Shown in pieces: positions 10,071 to 18,958 of a DNA stretch of 64,000 nt (the first letter of the stretch is position 1; every line of letters starts with the position of its first letter). The stretch is from NCBI RefSeq assembly GCF_001661265.1, contig NW_017567019.1:62001-126000 (forward strand), read 5' to 3'. The DNA is from Saitoella complicata NRRL Y-17804. Its lineage: Eukaryota > Ascomycota > Saitoellomycetes > Saitoellales > Saitoellaceae. The translations under genes and the position numbers were made by a program. Under the pieces are notes generated by a model, which saw nothing but the letters and a program-made list of their open reading frames with translations, had not been told where the DNA came from and did no database searches.

Positions 10071-12884
10071 ATGGACGGCGATATCGAGCTCGCTCCAACC
10101 CTCTCAAACATCCACCACGCCCCAACACCCTCCCAATCCTTCTCAGCCCTCTCCGTCCACGAAACCCTCGACCGCCTCCACACCTCCCCAACCCACGGCC
10201 TCTCTCCCTCCGATGCTCGCTCCCGTCTGTCCCTCCACGGCCCCAACGAATTCGAAGAAGAAGAAAAAGACCCACTATGGAAGAAGTTTTTAGGTGGCTT
10301 CACGGAGCAACCACTCATTTTGCTGTTGATGGCGAGTTCGGGGGTTAGTCTCGTCGTGGGGAATGTCGATGATGCGGTGAGTATCGTCGTTGCAGTGATG
10401 ATTGTTACGACGGTTGGGTTTGTGCAGGAACAGAGGTCTGAGAAGTCGTTGGAGTCGTTGTCGAAGTTGGTGCCGCATTATGCTCAACTCATTCGGTCCA
10501 CTGACTCCGAAGGTCTTGCGGGGCCGGCTCCGACGACGGTGTCGGCAAGCACCCTCGTACCGGGTGATTTGGTGACGTTTTCGACGGGTGATAGGATCCC
10601 GGCTGATGTGAGGCTATTGGAAGCGGTGCATTTGGAAATCGATGAATCGAACCTTACGGGCGAAAACGAACCCTGCCTAAAATCCACCCCAGAAGTCCGG
10701 TCGCACAACCACCATGAAGACCCCAACCACGGCCCCGCAATAACCGAGAGAAAAAACATCGCATTCATGGGGACCCTCGTCCGCAACGGCCATGGCCGGG
10801 GCGTCGTCGTCGGCACCGGAAAAGAGACGGAAATTGGTGCGGTGTTTAGCATGATCTCCACAACCCAAAAACCCAAAACCCCCCTCCAAAACAACATGGA
10901 CGCCCTCGGCTCCCAATTATCCTACCTCTCCTTCCTCCTCATCGGCCTCATCCTCCTCCTCGGTCTCCTTCAAGGCCGCCCCTGGCTCGATATGTTCACT
11001 ATCGGAGTTTCCCTCGCCGTCGCGGCCATCCCGGAGGGTCTCCCACTCGTGGTTACGGTGACGCTTGCGTTGGGGGTGCTGAGGATGGCGGAGAAGAAGG
11101 CGATAGTGAGGAAGTTGGTTAGTGTTGAGACGCTGGGGAGTGTTAATGTTGTTTGTAGTGATAAGACGGGGACGTTGACGGAGAATCATATGACGGTCAC
11201 TAAACTCTGGACTGTCGATCCTGCCAATCTTTCTCCTGTCCAAGTCAAAGAGGAGAATGGAGCGGCGGCGGGGGTCGCGGTGAAGAATTTGTTGAGGGTG
11301 GGGAGTTTGTGCAATAACGCCCACACCGCCGACCTCGGCCACTTTGTCGGCCAAGCAACCGATGTCGCACTCCTCGAAGTCCTCGCAAAATACGGTATGG
11401 AAGACCCCCGTTCCCTCGTCAAACGCGTCCACGAAACCCCCTTCAACTCGGAACGAAAATGGATGTCGGTCGCGGTCAAAGCGGGGGATGAGAAGACTGT
11501 TACGGTGTGTGTCAAGGGCGCACTCGAGGCGATTTTGGGGAGGAGTGAGGGGTGGATGAACAAAGATGGGAGGATTGAGAAGATTACGGAGCCTGTGAAA
11601 AAGCAAATTGTGAGTGTTTCGCATGGGATGGCGGAGGAGGGATTGAGGGTCTTGGCTATGGCTAGTAGGACCTCTAATTCGGAGAGGGCGGCGGATGAGG
11701 GTGAGCTTACGGGATTGTGTTTTGCGGGTTTGGTGGGGATGTACGACCCCCCCCGCCGCGACATCGAGCGCTCGATCTCAAAGCTGTTAAAAGGCGGCGT
11801 CAAAGTCATCATGATCACCGGCGACTCCGAAACAACAGCCGTATCCATCGCGAAACGCCTCGGCATGCAAATCGGTAGCGACCACGTTAATGAGAAGGGA
11901 CAACATGAGAGTGTGTTACGGGGTTCCGATATCGAGAAGATGAGTGAGAGAGAGTTGGAGGAGGTGATGGGGCGGGTTGTTGTTTGTGCGCGGACGACGC
12001 CGAGGCACAAGATGAAGATTATTCGAGCGCTACAGTCGAGGGGGGATATTGTTGCGATGACGGGGGATGGGGTTAATGATGCCCCCGCGCTCAAACTGGC
12101 GAATATTGGGATTAGTATGGGGAAGAGTGGAACGGATGTCGCGAAGGAGGCTGCGGATATGGTGTTGACCGACGACTCCTTCGAAACGATCCTAGGCGCA
12201 ATCGAGGAAGGAAAAGGAATCTTCTCGAATATCCAGAACTTCATCACGTTTCAGCTGTCGACATCTATCGCGGCACTCTCGTTGGTTGCGTTGGCTACGT
12301 TGTTTGGGTTGCCGAATCCGTTGAACGCTATGCAGATTTTGTGGATTAATATTTTGATGGATGGGCCTCCGGCGCAGAGTTTGGGTGTGGAGCCTGTTGA
12401 TCCGGACGTGATGAATCGGCCGCCGCGAGCGAGGGATGCGCAGATTATTACGAGGAAGTTGATTGGGAGGGTTCTTACGGCGGCGGGGTTGATGGTTGCG
12501 GGAACGATGGCGATATATGTGTTGGAGATGACGGATGGACACGTTACTGCGCGCGACACGACGATGACATTCACCTGTTTTGTGTTGTTCGATATGTTTA
12601 ACGCACTCACATGCCGTTCCCCAACCCGCTCCGTCCGTCAATTCGGACTCACGTCGAACAAAGCATTCAATTTCGCGGTCGTGGCGTCGTTGTTGGGACA
12701 ACTCGCCGTCGTGTACGTTCCGTTCTTTCAGCGGATTTTCCAGACGGAAGCGTTGGGGTTGAGTGATTTGGGGTTGTTGGTGGTTATTGCGAGTAGCGTG
12801 TTGTGGGTTGATGAGATTCGGAAGTGGATGGGGAGGAGGGACGCGGCGATGAGTTCGGGAAATGGGTATAGCGATGAAGTCTGA
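10071..12884 (+). CDS. PMR1: Golgi Ca2+/Mn2+ P-type ATPase PMR1 (SPCA)
   Basis: A 937-residue P2A pump that loads the Golgi lumen with calcium and manganese. The first true ATG is at 10071. The phosphorylated aspartate is D364 in CSDKTGTLTENHMT; LTGENEPC marks the actuator-domain region and TGDGVNDAP (Asp near 666) the hinge. The M4 PEGLP motif (AAIPEGLPLVVTVTLA) and the M6 stretch NILMDGPPAQSLGVEP, which contains the glutamine linked to Mn2+ selectivity in yeast Pmr1, are present. There is no N-terminal EF-hand. The length is normal. Codon style switches several times between C-rich and G/T-rich blocks inside this one frame. Confidence 0.97.
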   Translation: MDGDIELAPTLSNIHHAPTPSQSFSALSVHETLDRLHTSPTHGLSPSDARSRLSLHGPNEFEEEEKDPLWKKFLGGFTEQPLILLLMASSGVSLVVGNVDDAVSIVVAVMIVTTVGFVQEQRSEKSLESLSKLVPHYAQLIRSTDSEGLAGPAPTTVSASTLVPGDLVTFSTGDRIPADVRLLEAVHLEIDESNLTGENEPCLKSTPEVRSHNHHEDPNHGPAITERKNIAFMGTLVRNGHGRGVVVGTGKETEIGAVFSMISTTQKPKTPLQNNMDALGSQLSYLSFLLIGLILLLGLLQGRPWLDMFTIGVSLAVAAIPEGLPLVVTVTLALGVLRMAEKKAIVRKLVSVETLGSVNVVCSDKTGTLTENHMTVTKLWTVDPANLSPVQVKEENGAAAGVAVKNLLRVGSLCNNAHTADLGHFVGQATDVALLEVLAKYGMEDPRSLVKRVHETPFNSERKWMSVAVKAGDEKTVTVCVKGALEAILGRSEGWMNKDGRIEKITEPVKKQIVSVSHGMAEEGLRVLAMASRTSNSERAADEGELTGLCFAGLVGMYDPPRRDIERSISKLLKGGVKVIMITGDSETTAVSIAKRLGMQIGSDHVNEKGQHESVLRGSDIEKMSERELEEVMGRVVVCARTTPRHKMKIIRALQSRGDIVAMTGDGVNDAPALKLANIGISMGKSGTDVAKEAADMVLTDDSFETILGAIEEGKGIFSNIQNFITFQLSTSIAALSLVALATLFGLPNPLNAMQILWINILMDGPPAQSLGVEPVDPDVMNRPPRARDAQIITRKLIGRVLTAAGLMVAGTMAIYVLEMTDGHVTARDTTMTFTCFVLFDMFNALTCRSPTRSVRQFGLTSNKAFNFAVVASLLGQLAVVYVPFFQRIFQTEALGLSDLGLLVVIASSVLWVDEIRKWMGRRDAAMSSGNGYSDEV

Positions 12885-13422
12885 CTTGGTGGTGTTGCGA
12901 CGGAGCTATAGAAAGAGAAAATGGGGGTTGGGGTTTAGATACGGTAGAGAGGTAGTTAGGATGTACTTTTGCATTGGGGGTGGATTAGACGATGAGCAAT
13001 TGATGGTGATTAGTGACGTCTGTGAACAAATGAAACTGTAATCCTTCAGTTGATGAGGGCCTATCCACCCGGAGTGTGCCGGCGTGGACACTGATTCAGC
13101 GATAGTCATGGACAGTACACGTGTGATCACAGTAAGATTATCATTGGTGTTATTCGATATGCCGAACACAAACAACCCGACCCATCCCATCCCATTCCAA
13201 GCAAAGCAATAATAAACTCCGTTTGCCCAAATATAAAACTCCGTCCGACGAACCCAACCCAACCCAAATCGGCATCCCAACAGACAACATGCAAGCCGAG
13301 AGGCTCCGTAGAGGTACCAGCCTCGATTCCATTCCAATCAAACAATCCATCACTCCAGCATGAAGAGGACGACAAAGAGTGACGTCGTCGTAGCAGCTCG
13401 CCATTGACTGACGTCAATGACT
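12885..13422. other. Convergent intergenic region PMR1 / NC2-alpha
   Basis: The 538 bases between two gene ends hold a CCCATCCCATCCCATT stutter near 13182, a CCAACCCAACCCAA run near 13255 and a palindromic TGACGTCA at 13409. I see no coding segment with conserved character and no RNA gene. It is probably two 3' UTRs. Confidence 0.6.
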
Positions 13423-13731
13423 CTACTCCTCCTCCTTCGGACTCCCCTCCCCCCCAACATCCCCAACCCTCCCCACAATCTCCTCCAAAAAATCAAACAT
13501 CTCCGTCTCCATAACAGCCTGCTTCATATGCCCCACCGTAACCCTCTTCGCACCCCTCTCCCTCGTCTTCGCCGTCGACGCCAAGATGATTTGTTGCATA
13601 AAGAGCTCGAGGGCGCGGGAGATGACGATGGGGGTGACTTGAGCGACCTTTCCGACGTCTTCGTCTGCCTGCATTATCTTTTTGATGCGAGCGACTGGGA
13701 ATTTTGTTTTGTAGGCTTTGGAGGCAGCCAT
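13423..13731 (-). CDS. BUR6: NC2-alpha transcription repressor subunit (BUR6/DRAP1)
   Basis: A 102-residue histone-fold protein. The segment [19 protein letters not shown] is the H2A-like fold signature shared with human DRAP1, and [11 protein letters not shown] matches the DRAP1 C-terminal helix. NC2-alpha pairs with NC2-beta (Ydr1) on TBP-bound promoters and blocks TFIIA and TFIIB entry. The related Dpb3/CHRAC-15 proteins share the fold, but the helix-2 and C-terminal sequence fit NC2-alpha better. It is divergent from the chromodomain gene; the 179-base gap contains a TGTAACGTAGACA word. Confidence 0.85.
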   Translation of the reverse strand: MAASKAYKTKFPVARIKKIMQADEDVGKVAQVTPIVISRALELFMQQIILASTAKTRERGAKRVTVGHMKQAVMETEMFDFLEEIVGRVGDVGGEGSPKEEE

Positions 13732-13847
13732 CGTAGCGATGTCGAGGTGGGCAGCGACTCGCTCGGCCTTTTATTTAATCAGCGGCCATCCATCAGGCGC
13801 GCGTTGGGTGCTGGCCGAACGCTGGGGCCTAACCCGGTTACGGGGCG

Positions 13848-13860
13848 TGTAACGTAGACA
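13848..13860 (+). promoter_or_regulatory. TGTAACGTAGACA promoter word
   Basis: An exact TGTAACGTAGACA ends 50 bases before the ATG of the chromodomain gene at 13911, in the divergent promoter shared with NC2-alpha. The same word recurs at 21677 and, in part or in variants, at 551, 24114, 28552 and 37873. Function is inferred. Confidence 0.5.
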
Positions 13861-13910
13861 TCACACCACACCCCTCCTCCCTATACGCCGCTGTTTGTTG
13901 GATAGGGACG

Positions 13911-16900
13911 ATGGCAAAGACACGACGACGCAGTATGAAAGCAAAGACACCGCAAACTGCGAACGCGCCGACGGATCGGGGGGACAAGGAGGCGTATGTT
14001 GTGAAGGCTATCCTCGACGCGAAACTCGTGGGCGGGAAAGTGCACGTCCTCGTTGACTGGGAAGGGTACGGGCCTGATGGAAGGACGTGGGAGCCAGAGG
14101 AGGACTTGCTTGGTGCGGAGGACGCGTTGGAGGAGTTTAAGCGGTTGCACCCAGAACTGCTGGGGATGGCCACGGTTGCGGGTGGCGCGACGGGGAAGAG
14201 GAAGAAGGGAGAACATGAGGAGGGCGCTGTTGTGCAAAGTAGGGTGGTTGAGGAGGTAACTTCAGGGAGCACGCGACCGTCAAAACGCGCAAAGAAACCC
14301 ACGGACGCGGTACCCGTACAGACTGAACCACAACTATGGCCTCCACGCGAACGAGCAGCATCGCGTGCACCAACCACTCAACAAGGAGTGCCGGAGTCAC
14401 AGAGACGACCACGACGAAAGTCCACTGCGCCGCCTTCTATCGCACGCGATCCCTCATCAGCACCAGCACCAGCAGTGCCAGCAGCTGCCGTGATAGAGAT
14501 CGCATCACAACCGGCATCCTTCCTCCGCCTTTCACAGCCTACACCCCCACCTACAATCCTCCCTCGCTCTCCCCCCGTACAACCCCAACCCCGACCCGCA
14601 CCCTCCGCACCAGCACTAATCGCCGCCTCGACTCTCGCCTCCGCCTCCGGCTCCAGTACGGACCCGGTACCACTCCTAACCCCTCTCTCCGAATGGGCGG
14701 CAAAATACAGTATCGGGATCGCGGCGATGGCGGAGTTGGTTAGTGTGTTGCATATGGGTGGGGTGCGGATTATGGAGCCGGTTGTGCGTGCGAAGGCTTC
14801 GGACGCGCCATCGCGGGGATTAGACGAAGTACGAGAGGCACTTGGAACAGGGGATGCGGGTGAAGGGGCACGAGGGGTGGATGAGGAGGGAGTGAATGTT
14901 GGACCCGAGGAGGGTTATGGTGACGATGACGACGCAGTGGGCGAACCAGACGACGACAGCGAACCTCCACCCACCGACACTGACGCTATCCCCACCCGCA
15001 AAATCGGCAACCTAATCCTCTACCCCGCCACAAGCCGTCCCACCACATCATCCTCCCGCCGCCCTCCTAACCACCCCTCGCGCTCATTCACCCCCCGTGA
15101 CATATCCCCTGCACCCCCCACCGCTAAGGTAATTCTATTAGAGGGAGATATGTCCAAACGCATGAAAATCTGTCGCTGTAATTATTGTTTATTTGACACG
15201 AGGGGTGTTGGGAAAGTTATTGAGGAGGGGGTTTGGGAGGAGCATAGGAAGAGGTCGGAGGGGTATCAGGGGCGATCTTCAGCGCCGTCGGACAATGTTG
15301 GGGCGATTGGAGGGCCAGAGAAGTTGATTACGTGTTTTTGTAGGGTTTGTGCGGGGAAGGATGTTGATCAACGGATGTATCAGGAACATTGGGCGGTGAC
15401 GATGAGAGCTGCGGGACAACAGAGTCCTGAGGTAAGGTTGCCTGGGGTTAGTGAGGTTGAGGGAGTGGGACTCGGAGTCGGAGTCGGAGGTGGGACACAG
15501 CCAGTCGACTTGGGCTCTGGCCAGACAGAGACGCCCAATGCAATGTCGAACCCCACCGATGCGACGGTGTCAGGGTCAGCCTCGGCACAAGACCCCCTCC
15601 ACGAAGAATACCTCATCTTCCGCAAATACTGCCGCAAAATCCACCGCGATATATGTCCCCAAGGCCTCCGCTGGTCAGAAACACCGCCCCAGCTTCGACA
15701 AACTGCGATTTATATGGTGTTGGCGGCGTGGGGTGCGGAGGGGTGGAGGAAGATGTGTGTTGATGTGCGGTATGCCGGAAAGATTTTGGGACAGGTGGCG
15801 GATAACCGGGCACCGAAGGATAGGGCGGTTGTGAGGGATGGGGGGAGGTTGTATGGGGAGGAACTGGAGGGGGTGGGTGAGGCGGGAGTGGCGAGTGTGG
15901 GTGCTGGAGGTGGAAGTAGGGAGGGGCAGCGAGATGCTACCGGTGGAGTGTCGGTTGGGCAACCAGCGCAGCTTTTGGGGACGCCGACGCCTGCGCAGCA
16001 CAAGGCACGACAGCATCAGCGACAACCGAGTTTGCTTGGCCATGGACCCACTCCAGGGATGGCATCGGCAGGCGCAGGTGGTCCTACGTCGCAGTCGCCT
16101 ATGTTGCAGCAGCCGCAGCCCCAGGTTGCGACAAACCGACGGCCGTCATCTTCGGAACAACGACAGCAGCAAGGGTCGTCGCAGAACTCCAGTGTACCGC
16201 CTCTCAGTCACGGTACTGCTCCTCTTGTTCAGCAATTCCGGCAACAAGAGCATCAGCAACAGCAGCGGCAGCAGGTGAATGGATCGCAGCAACAGTTGCC
16301 TCAGAACGGACAGCAGCATCTCCCACAAATGCAACCACCTTTCCAGTATCAGTCTTCGCCGTATGGCATGATGAATTCGAATTCGGGGTCGGGTATGCCG
16401 CCTCGGCCGACGTTGCCGGTGCCGCATCCGGCTTCGTTTACGCAGTTTCACGGTGGAAACTCGAGCTCCGCGGGTGCACAGAGTTCTCCAGTACCGACAT
16501 TACATCTGCCGAACTCGAAAAGTGATCGGTTGGATACGCCGGTTTTGCAGCAGCAGGCTACTGCTCCACGACGGACTGAACAGTCTAGTGCGCAACAGCA
16601 GAACCGTATGCAGCAACCTGAGTCTCACGCGACCATCCAGCAAATCCAGACACCTCGATCACAACCTCCCGGCCGAGACACTCCTACAGACAACCATAAA
16701 CGCGTCCCCTGCCTCTGCACGAAATGCCGCGGCAAACTCGTACACCCCGCAACAGAACGCAGACATCGACAAGCCACGGCAGATATGAGTAAACTGCTAG
16801 CGAGTCGGGTGAGATGCTTTTGTGGGGAGTGTAGGAAGATGTCGCTGGGTGGGGTGTTGGTTGAGAGGTTTGTGGAGGTGCAGCATCGGGCTGCTGAGCA

Positions 16901-16940
16901 ACTAGCTGAGCAACGAGGGCAGGTCTCGGAGCAGGATTAG
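13911..16940 (+). CDS. Chromodomain protein with four CxCxxC...H modules
   Basis: A 1009-residue single-exon protein. An N-terminal chromodomain (about 27-80) keeps the three aromatic cage positions expected for methyl-lysine binding (Y29, W50, Y53) and the WEPEEDL end. Four copies of a cysteine module follow: C421-x-C423-x2-C426...H445, C475-x-C477-x2-C480...H493, C934-x-C936-x2-C939...H952 and C969-x-C971-x2-C974...H992. Each could hold one zinc ion. The pairs are separated by a Pro/Ser- then Gln-rich disordered stretch (about 690-920). The segment around 575-640 (YLIFRKYCRKIHRDICP) looks folded. I know no named family with this architecture; chromatin-bound regulation is an inference. CxC clusters are known beside fungal KDZ transposases, but no transposase is visible here. 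Confidence 0.75.
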   Translation: MAKTRRRSMKAKTPQTANAPTDRGDKEAYVVKAILDAKLVGGKVHVLVDWEGYGPDGRTWEPEEDLLGAEDALEEFKRLHPELLGMATVAGGATGKRKKGEHEEGAVVQSRVVEEVTSGSTRPSKRAKKPTDAVPVQTEPQLWPPRERAASRAPTTQQGVPESQRRPRRKSTAPPSIARDPSSAPAPAVPAAAVIEIASQPASFLRLSQPTPPPTILPRSPPVQPQPRPAPSAPALIAASTLASASGSSTDPVPLLTPLSEWAAKYSIGIAAMAELVSVLHMGGVRIMEPVVRAKASDAPSRGLDEVREALGTGDAGEGARGVDEEGVNVGPEEGYGDDDDAVGEPDDDSEPPPTDTDAIPTRKIGNLILYPATSRPTTSSSRRPPNHPSRSFTPRDISPAPPTAKVILLEGDMSKRMKICRCNYCLFDTRGVGKVIEEGVWEEHRKRSEGYQGRSSAPSDNVGAIGGPEKLITCFCRVCAGKDVDQRMYQEHWAVTMRAAGQQSPEVRLPGVSEVEGVGLGVGVGGGTQPVDLGSGQTETPNAMSNPTDATVSGSASAQDPLHEEYLIFRKYCRKIHRDICPQGLRWSETPPQLRQTAIYMVLAAWGAEGWRKMCVDVRYAGKILGQVADNRAPKDRAVVRDGGRLYGEELEGVGEAGVASVGAGGGSREGQRDATGGVSVGQPAQLLGTPTPAQHKARQHQRQPSLLGHGPTPGMASAGAGGPTSQSPMLQQPQPQVATNRRPSSSEQRQQQGSSQNSSVPPLSHGTAPLVQQFRQQEHQQQQRQQVNGSQQQLPQNGQQHLPQMQPPFQYQSSPYGMMNSNSGSGMPPRPTLPVPHPASFTQFHGGNSSSAGAQSSPVPTLHLPNSKSDRLDTPVLQQQATAPRRTEQSSAQQQNRMQQPESHATIQQIQTPRSQPPGRDTPTDNHKRVPCLCTKCRGKLVHPATERRHRQATADMSKLLASRVRCFCGECRKMSLGGVLVERFVEVQHRAAEQLAEQRGQVSEQD

Positions 16941-17283
16941 GGAATGAGGGTGGTAGTCAAGCATGGACGTTTTTCTGGGGCGTTAGATTAGGTATGCCGT
17001 AGTATAGGTATGTAGTAATAATTATTCATAAGCGCGTATTCCATATCAACTTTCCCACGCCTTCTTACACTCTATATTATCCGGCTTGGTCGAGTAAGAG
17101 AGTTCATCACAGTGAAGCTTTCATAAATAAGACTATGGACTTCCTGGCACCACTGAACGATATACTTTATCTGGGGACATTTTTTCACACCGATCGTGAT
17201 ATTACCTTCCCTTATGATTATCTATCCCAAAACTGCAGCTGTCCTCTGCTTCTTCTAATCATAATCTCAAAGCATATCCTCCC
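16941..17283. other. Convergent intergenic region
   Basis: The 343 bases between the ends of the chromodomain gene and GSH2 are AT-richer than the surroundings and look like two 3' UTRs. No coding or RNA feature was seen. Confidence 0.6.
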
Positions 17284-18786
17284 CTACACCAAACAAACAC
17301 TATCAACACACCCATACCCAGCCGCAACCCCCCCCTCCTCACTTTCCACCCCCTTCGTCCTCAACAACCACCCCGCCTCCCGATTAACCCTCAACCCTCC
17401 CTCATTCTCCGCCGCATCCCACAACGCAACACCATAAACACCCAACTCACCTACAACCCCTCCCTCCAGCAATTCTCCCCCGCGCACAATGGTGTTTCGT
17501 GCTGCGGGAGGCTCAATGAGCTCCATGAGGATGTAGGCATCGAAATGTGCGTCCGAGGGGAGGGAGTTGAGGAATGTGGGGATTTTGGTGCGGTAGATGT
17601 TGTTCCCCCCGCCTTCTCGTTGGGGTTTTAGGACGTATTTTTCGGGGTTTTGGAGGGCTAGGTGGCGACCGAGTTTGCCGGGTTGGGAGTGGGCGTCCAT
17701 GGGGTACAGCGCGGTGAAGGTCCGTCGTAGTCTGGAAATTAGGTTAGAGTAGGAGGATGGGAAGAAGTATTCGAGTTGATTGGGCTCCGCAAGTCGTTGT
17801 TGGACTTTTTTGGCGCCGGCGAGGTGGGTGATGAGGGTTGGACACTTGATCGCCATACTCCTCTCCAACATCTCTCGTGCGTCCCATTCGGTTTGGGTGG
17901 GAAAATCTGTTGGGGCGTAGCCCGCGCGGAAATATACTGTGCTTACTTCCACGGTCGTACCTGATGGGTGTGGGATGGTGAGAACGGAGGTGGAGGGAGA
18001 GATGTGAGCGAGGGAGTGGAGTTCGGCAAGGGTGTGGCGGAGGACTGGGGTAGAGTGGGTTTTGAGGAGGGTGTATTCGAGCCAGCGCTGGTCGAAGGCG
18101 TTGCGTTCGCCGGGTTGTACGACGAAGAGGATCACGACGTTATTTTTCTTTTGTTTGCGTTGTTGGGCGAGGTAGGCTTCATGCGCTGCAGCGAGGCCTG
18201 CTGCGAGTTCGTCGAGTGCCGGATTCGCCGGCAATGCGTCCATGTTGAGGGCGGGGGATGAAGGGAACGCGCCAATACTGAAGAGATGACGATGGAGATC
18301 GGAGACGCGGGTCGAGAGTGCACCGAAGGAGGATGAGACGGTGTTGAACTCGACCTGCTTGATACTCACTTCCTCATCGCCCTCTGCCTGATGCAAGAGG
18401 TAATCCGAGCGGAAGAGTCCGAGGGAGAGGGATTGTGCGAAGCCTGAGGCACGGAGTTTGAGGTGCATGGCCCATAGACGCTCCATGAACTCGTCGACGC
18501 CTTTTAGGGACTCCATCACCTCGCCCAACCATTTCTCGTCCCTACTCACACGGACGTACAACTCGTTGTACATTTCCTGGACATCTCTGGCTTCCATCCA
18601 CGCTTCCCGCGGGAATAGGGACGGGAAGAGGGTCACGGGTGCCGCGGTCGCGAGGGTGTTGGAGGGGTTTGTGGGCGCGAGGGAATCGGCGGGACGAACA
18701 ACGAGGCCGTGAGCGAGGGCGTAGTCGGTCAGGGAGGAGTGGAGGTACTGTTTCTGGGCCTCGGTGAGGGAGGGGGGGTAGGCCAT
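17284..18786 (-). CDS. GSH2: Glutathione synthetase GSH2
   Basis: A 500-residue eukaryotic-type glutathione synthetase, which joins gamma-glutamylcysteine and glycine with ATP in the cytosol. Recognisable segments are LGLFRSDYLLH, KQVEFNTVSSSFGALSTRV (substrate site), LKPQREGGGNNIY (the glycine-rich ATP loop) and YILMELIEPP. The length matches the family. The start at 18786 gives the usual short N-terminus. GSH2 faces ADE2 across a 172-base divergent promoter. The C-terminal end ends in CVDSVCLV, which I cannot match but which is reached without a frame break. Confidence 0.96.
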   Translation of the reverse strand: MAYPPSLTEAQKQYLHSSLTDYALAHGLVVRPADSLAPTNPSNTLATAAPVTLFPSLFPREAWMEARDVQEMYNELYVRVSRDEKWLGEVMESLKGVDEFMERLWAMHLKLRASGFAQSLSLGLFRSDYLLHQAEGDEEVSIKQVEFNTVSSSFGALSTRVSDLHRHLFSIGAFPSSPALNMDALPANPALDELAAGLAAAHEAYLAQQRKQKKNNVVILFVVQPGERNAFDQRWLEYTLLKTHSTPVLRHTLAELHSLAHISPSTSVLTIPHPSGTTVEVSTVYFRAGYAPTDFPTQTEWDAREMLERSMAIKCPTLITHLAGAKKVQQRLAEPNQLEYFFPSSYSNLISRLRRTFTALYPMDAHSQPGKLGRHLALQNPEKYVLKPQREGGGNNIYRTKIPTFLNSLPSDAHFDAYILMELIEPPAARNTIVRGGELLEGGVVGELGVYGVALWDAAENEGGLRVNREAGWLLRTKGVESEEGGVAAGYGCVDSVCLV

Positions 18787-18958
18787 GCTGTACGATCTGG
18801 ATCAATGGATCAACGGGGACTGACTTGGTGGTGAGTTTGGTCTGGCAGTACCCGCCGCCCTGGCTAAAACTTTAATCCAGCGTACGCTCGGCGGTAGGAA
18901 CTTTATCGTCCTCGAGACTTGAAGATTTTTTAAGTTGATCCGTTGATCTACAACCTTC

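Noticed and set aside
11186-12247. Minus-strand frame of 353 codons inside PMR1
   Set aside because: It overlaps the conserved pump motifs exactly and has shadow-type Ser/Pro/Thr composition.
12906-13337. Minus-strand frame of 143 codons in the PMR1/NC2-alpha gap
   Set aside because: Trp/Gly-rich composition from CCCATCC stutters, no conserved look, no sensible start context.
13409-13416. Palindromic TGACGTCA (CRE-like) site
   Set aside because: It lies between two convergent gene ends, not in a promoter, and single 8-base sites occur by chance.
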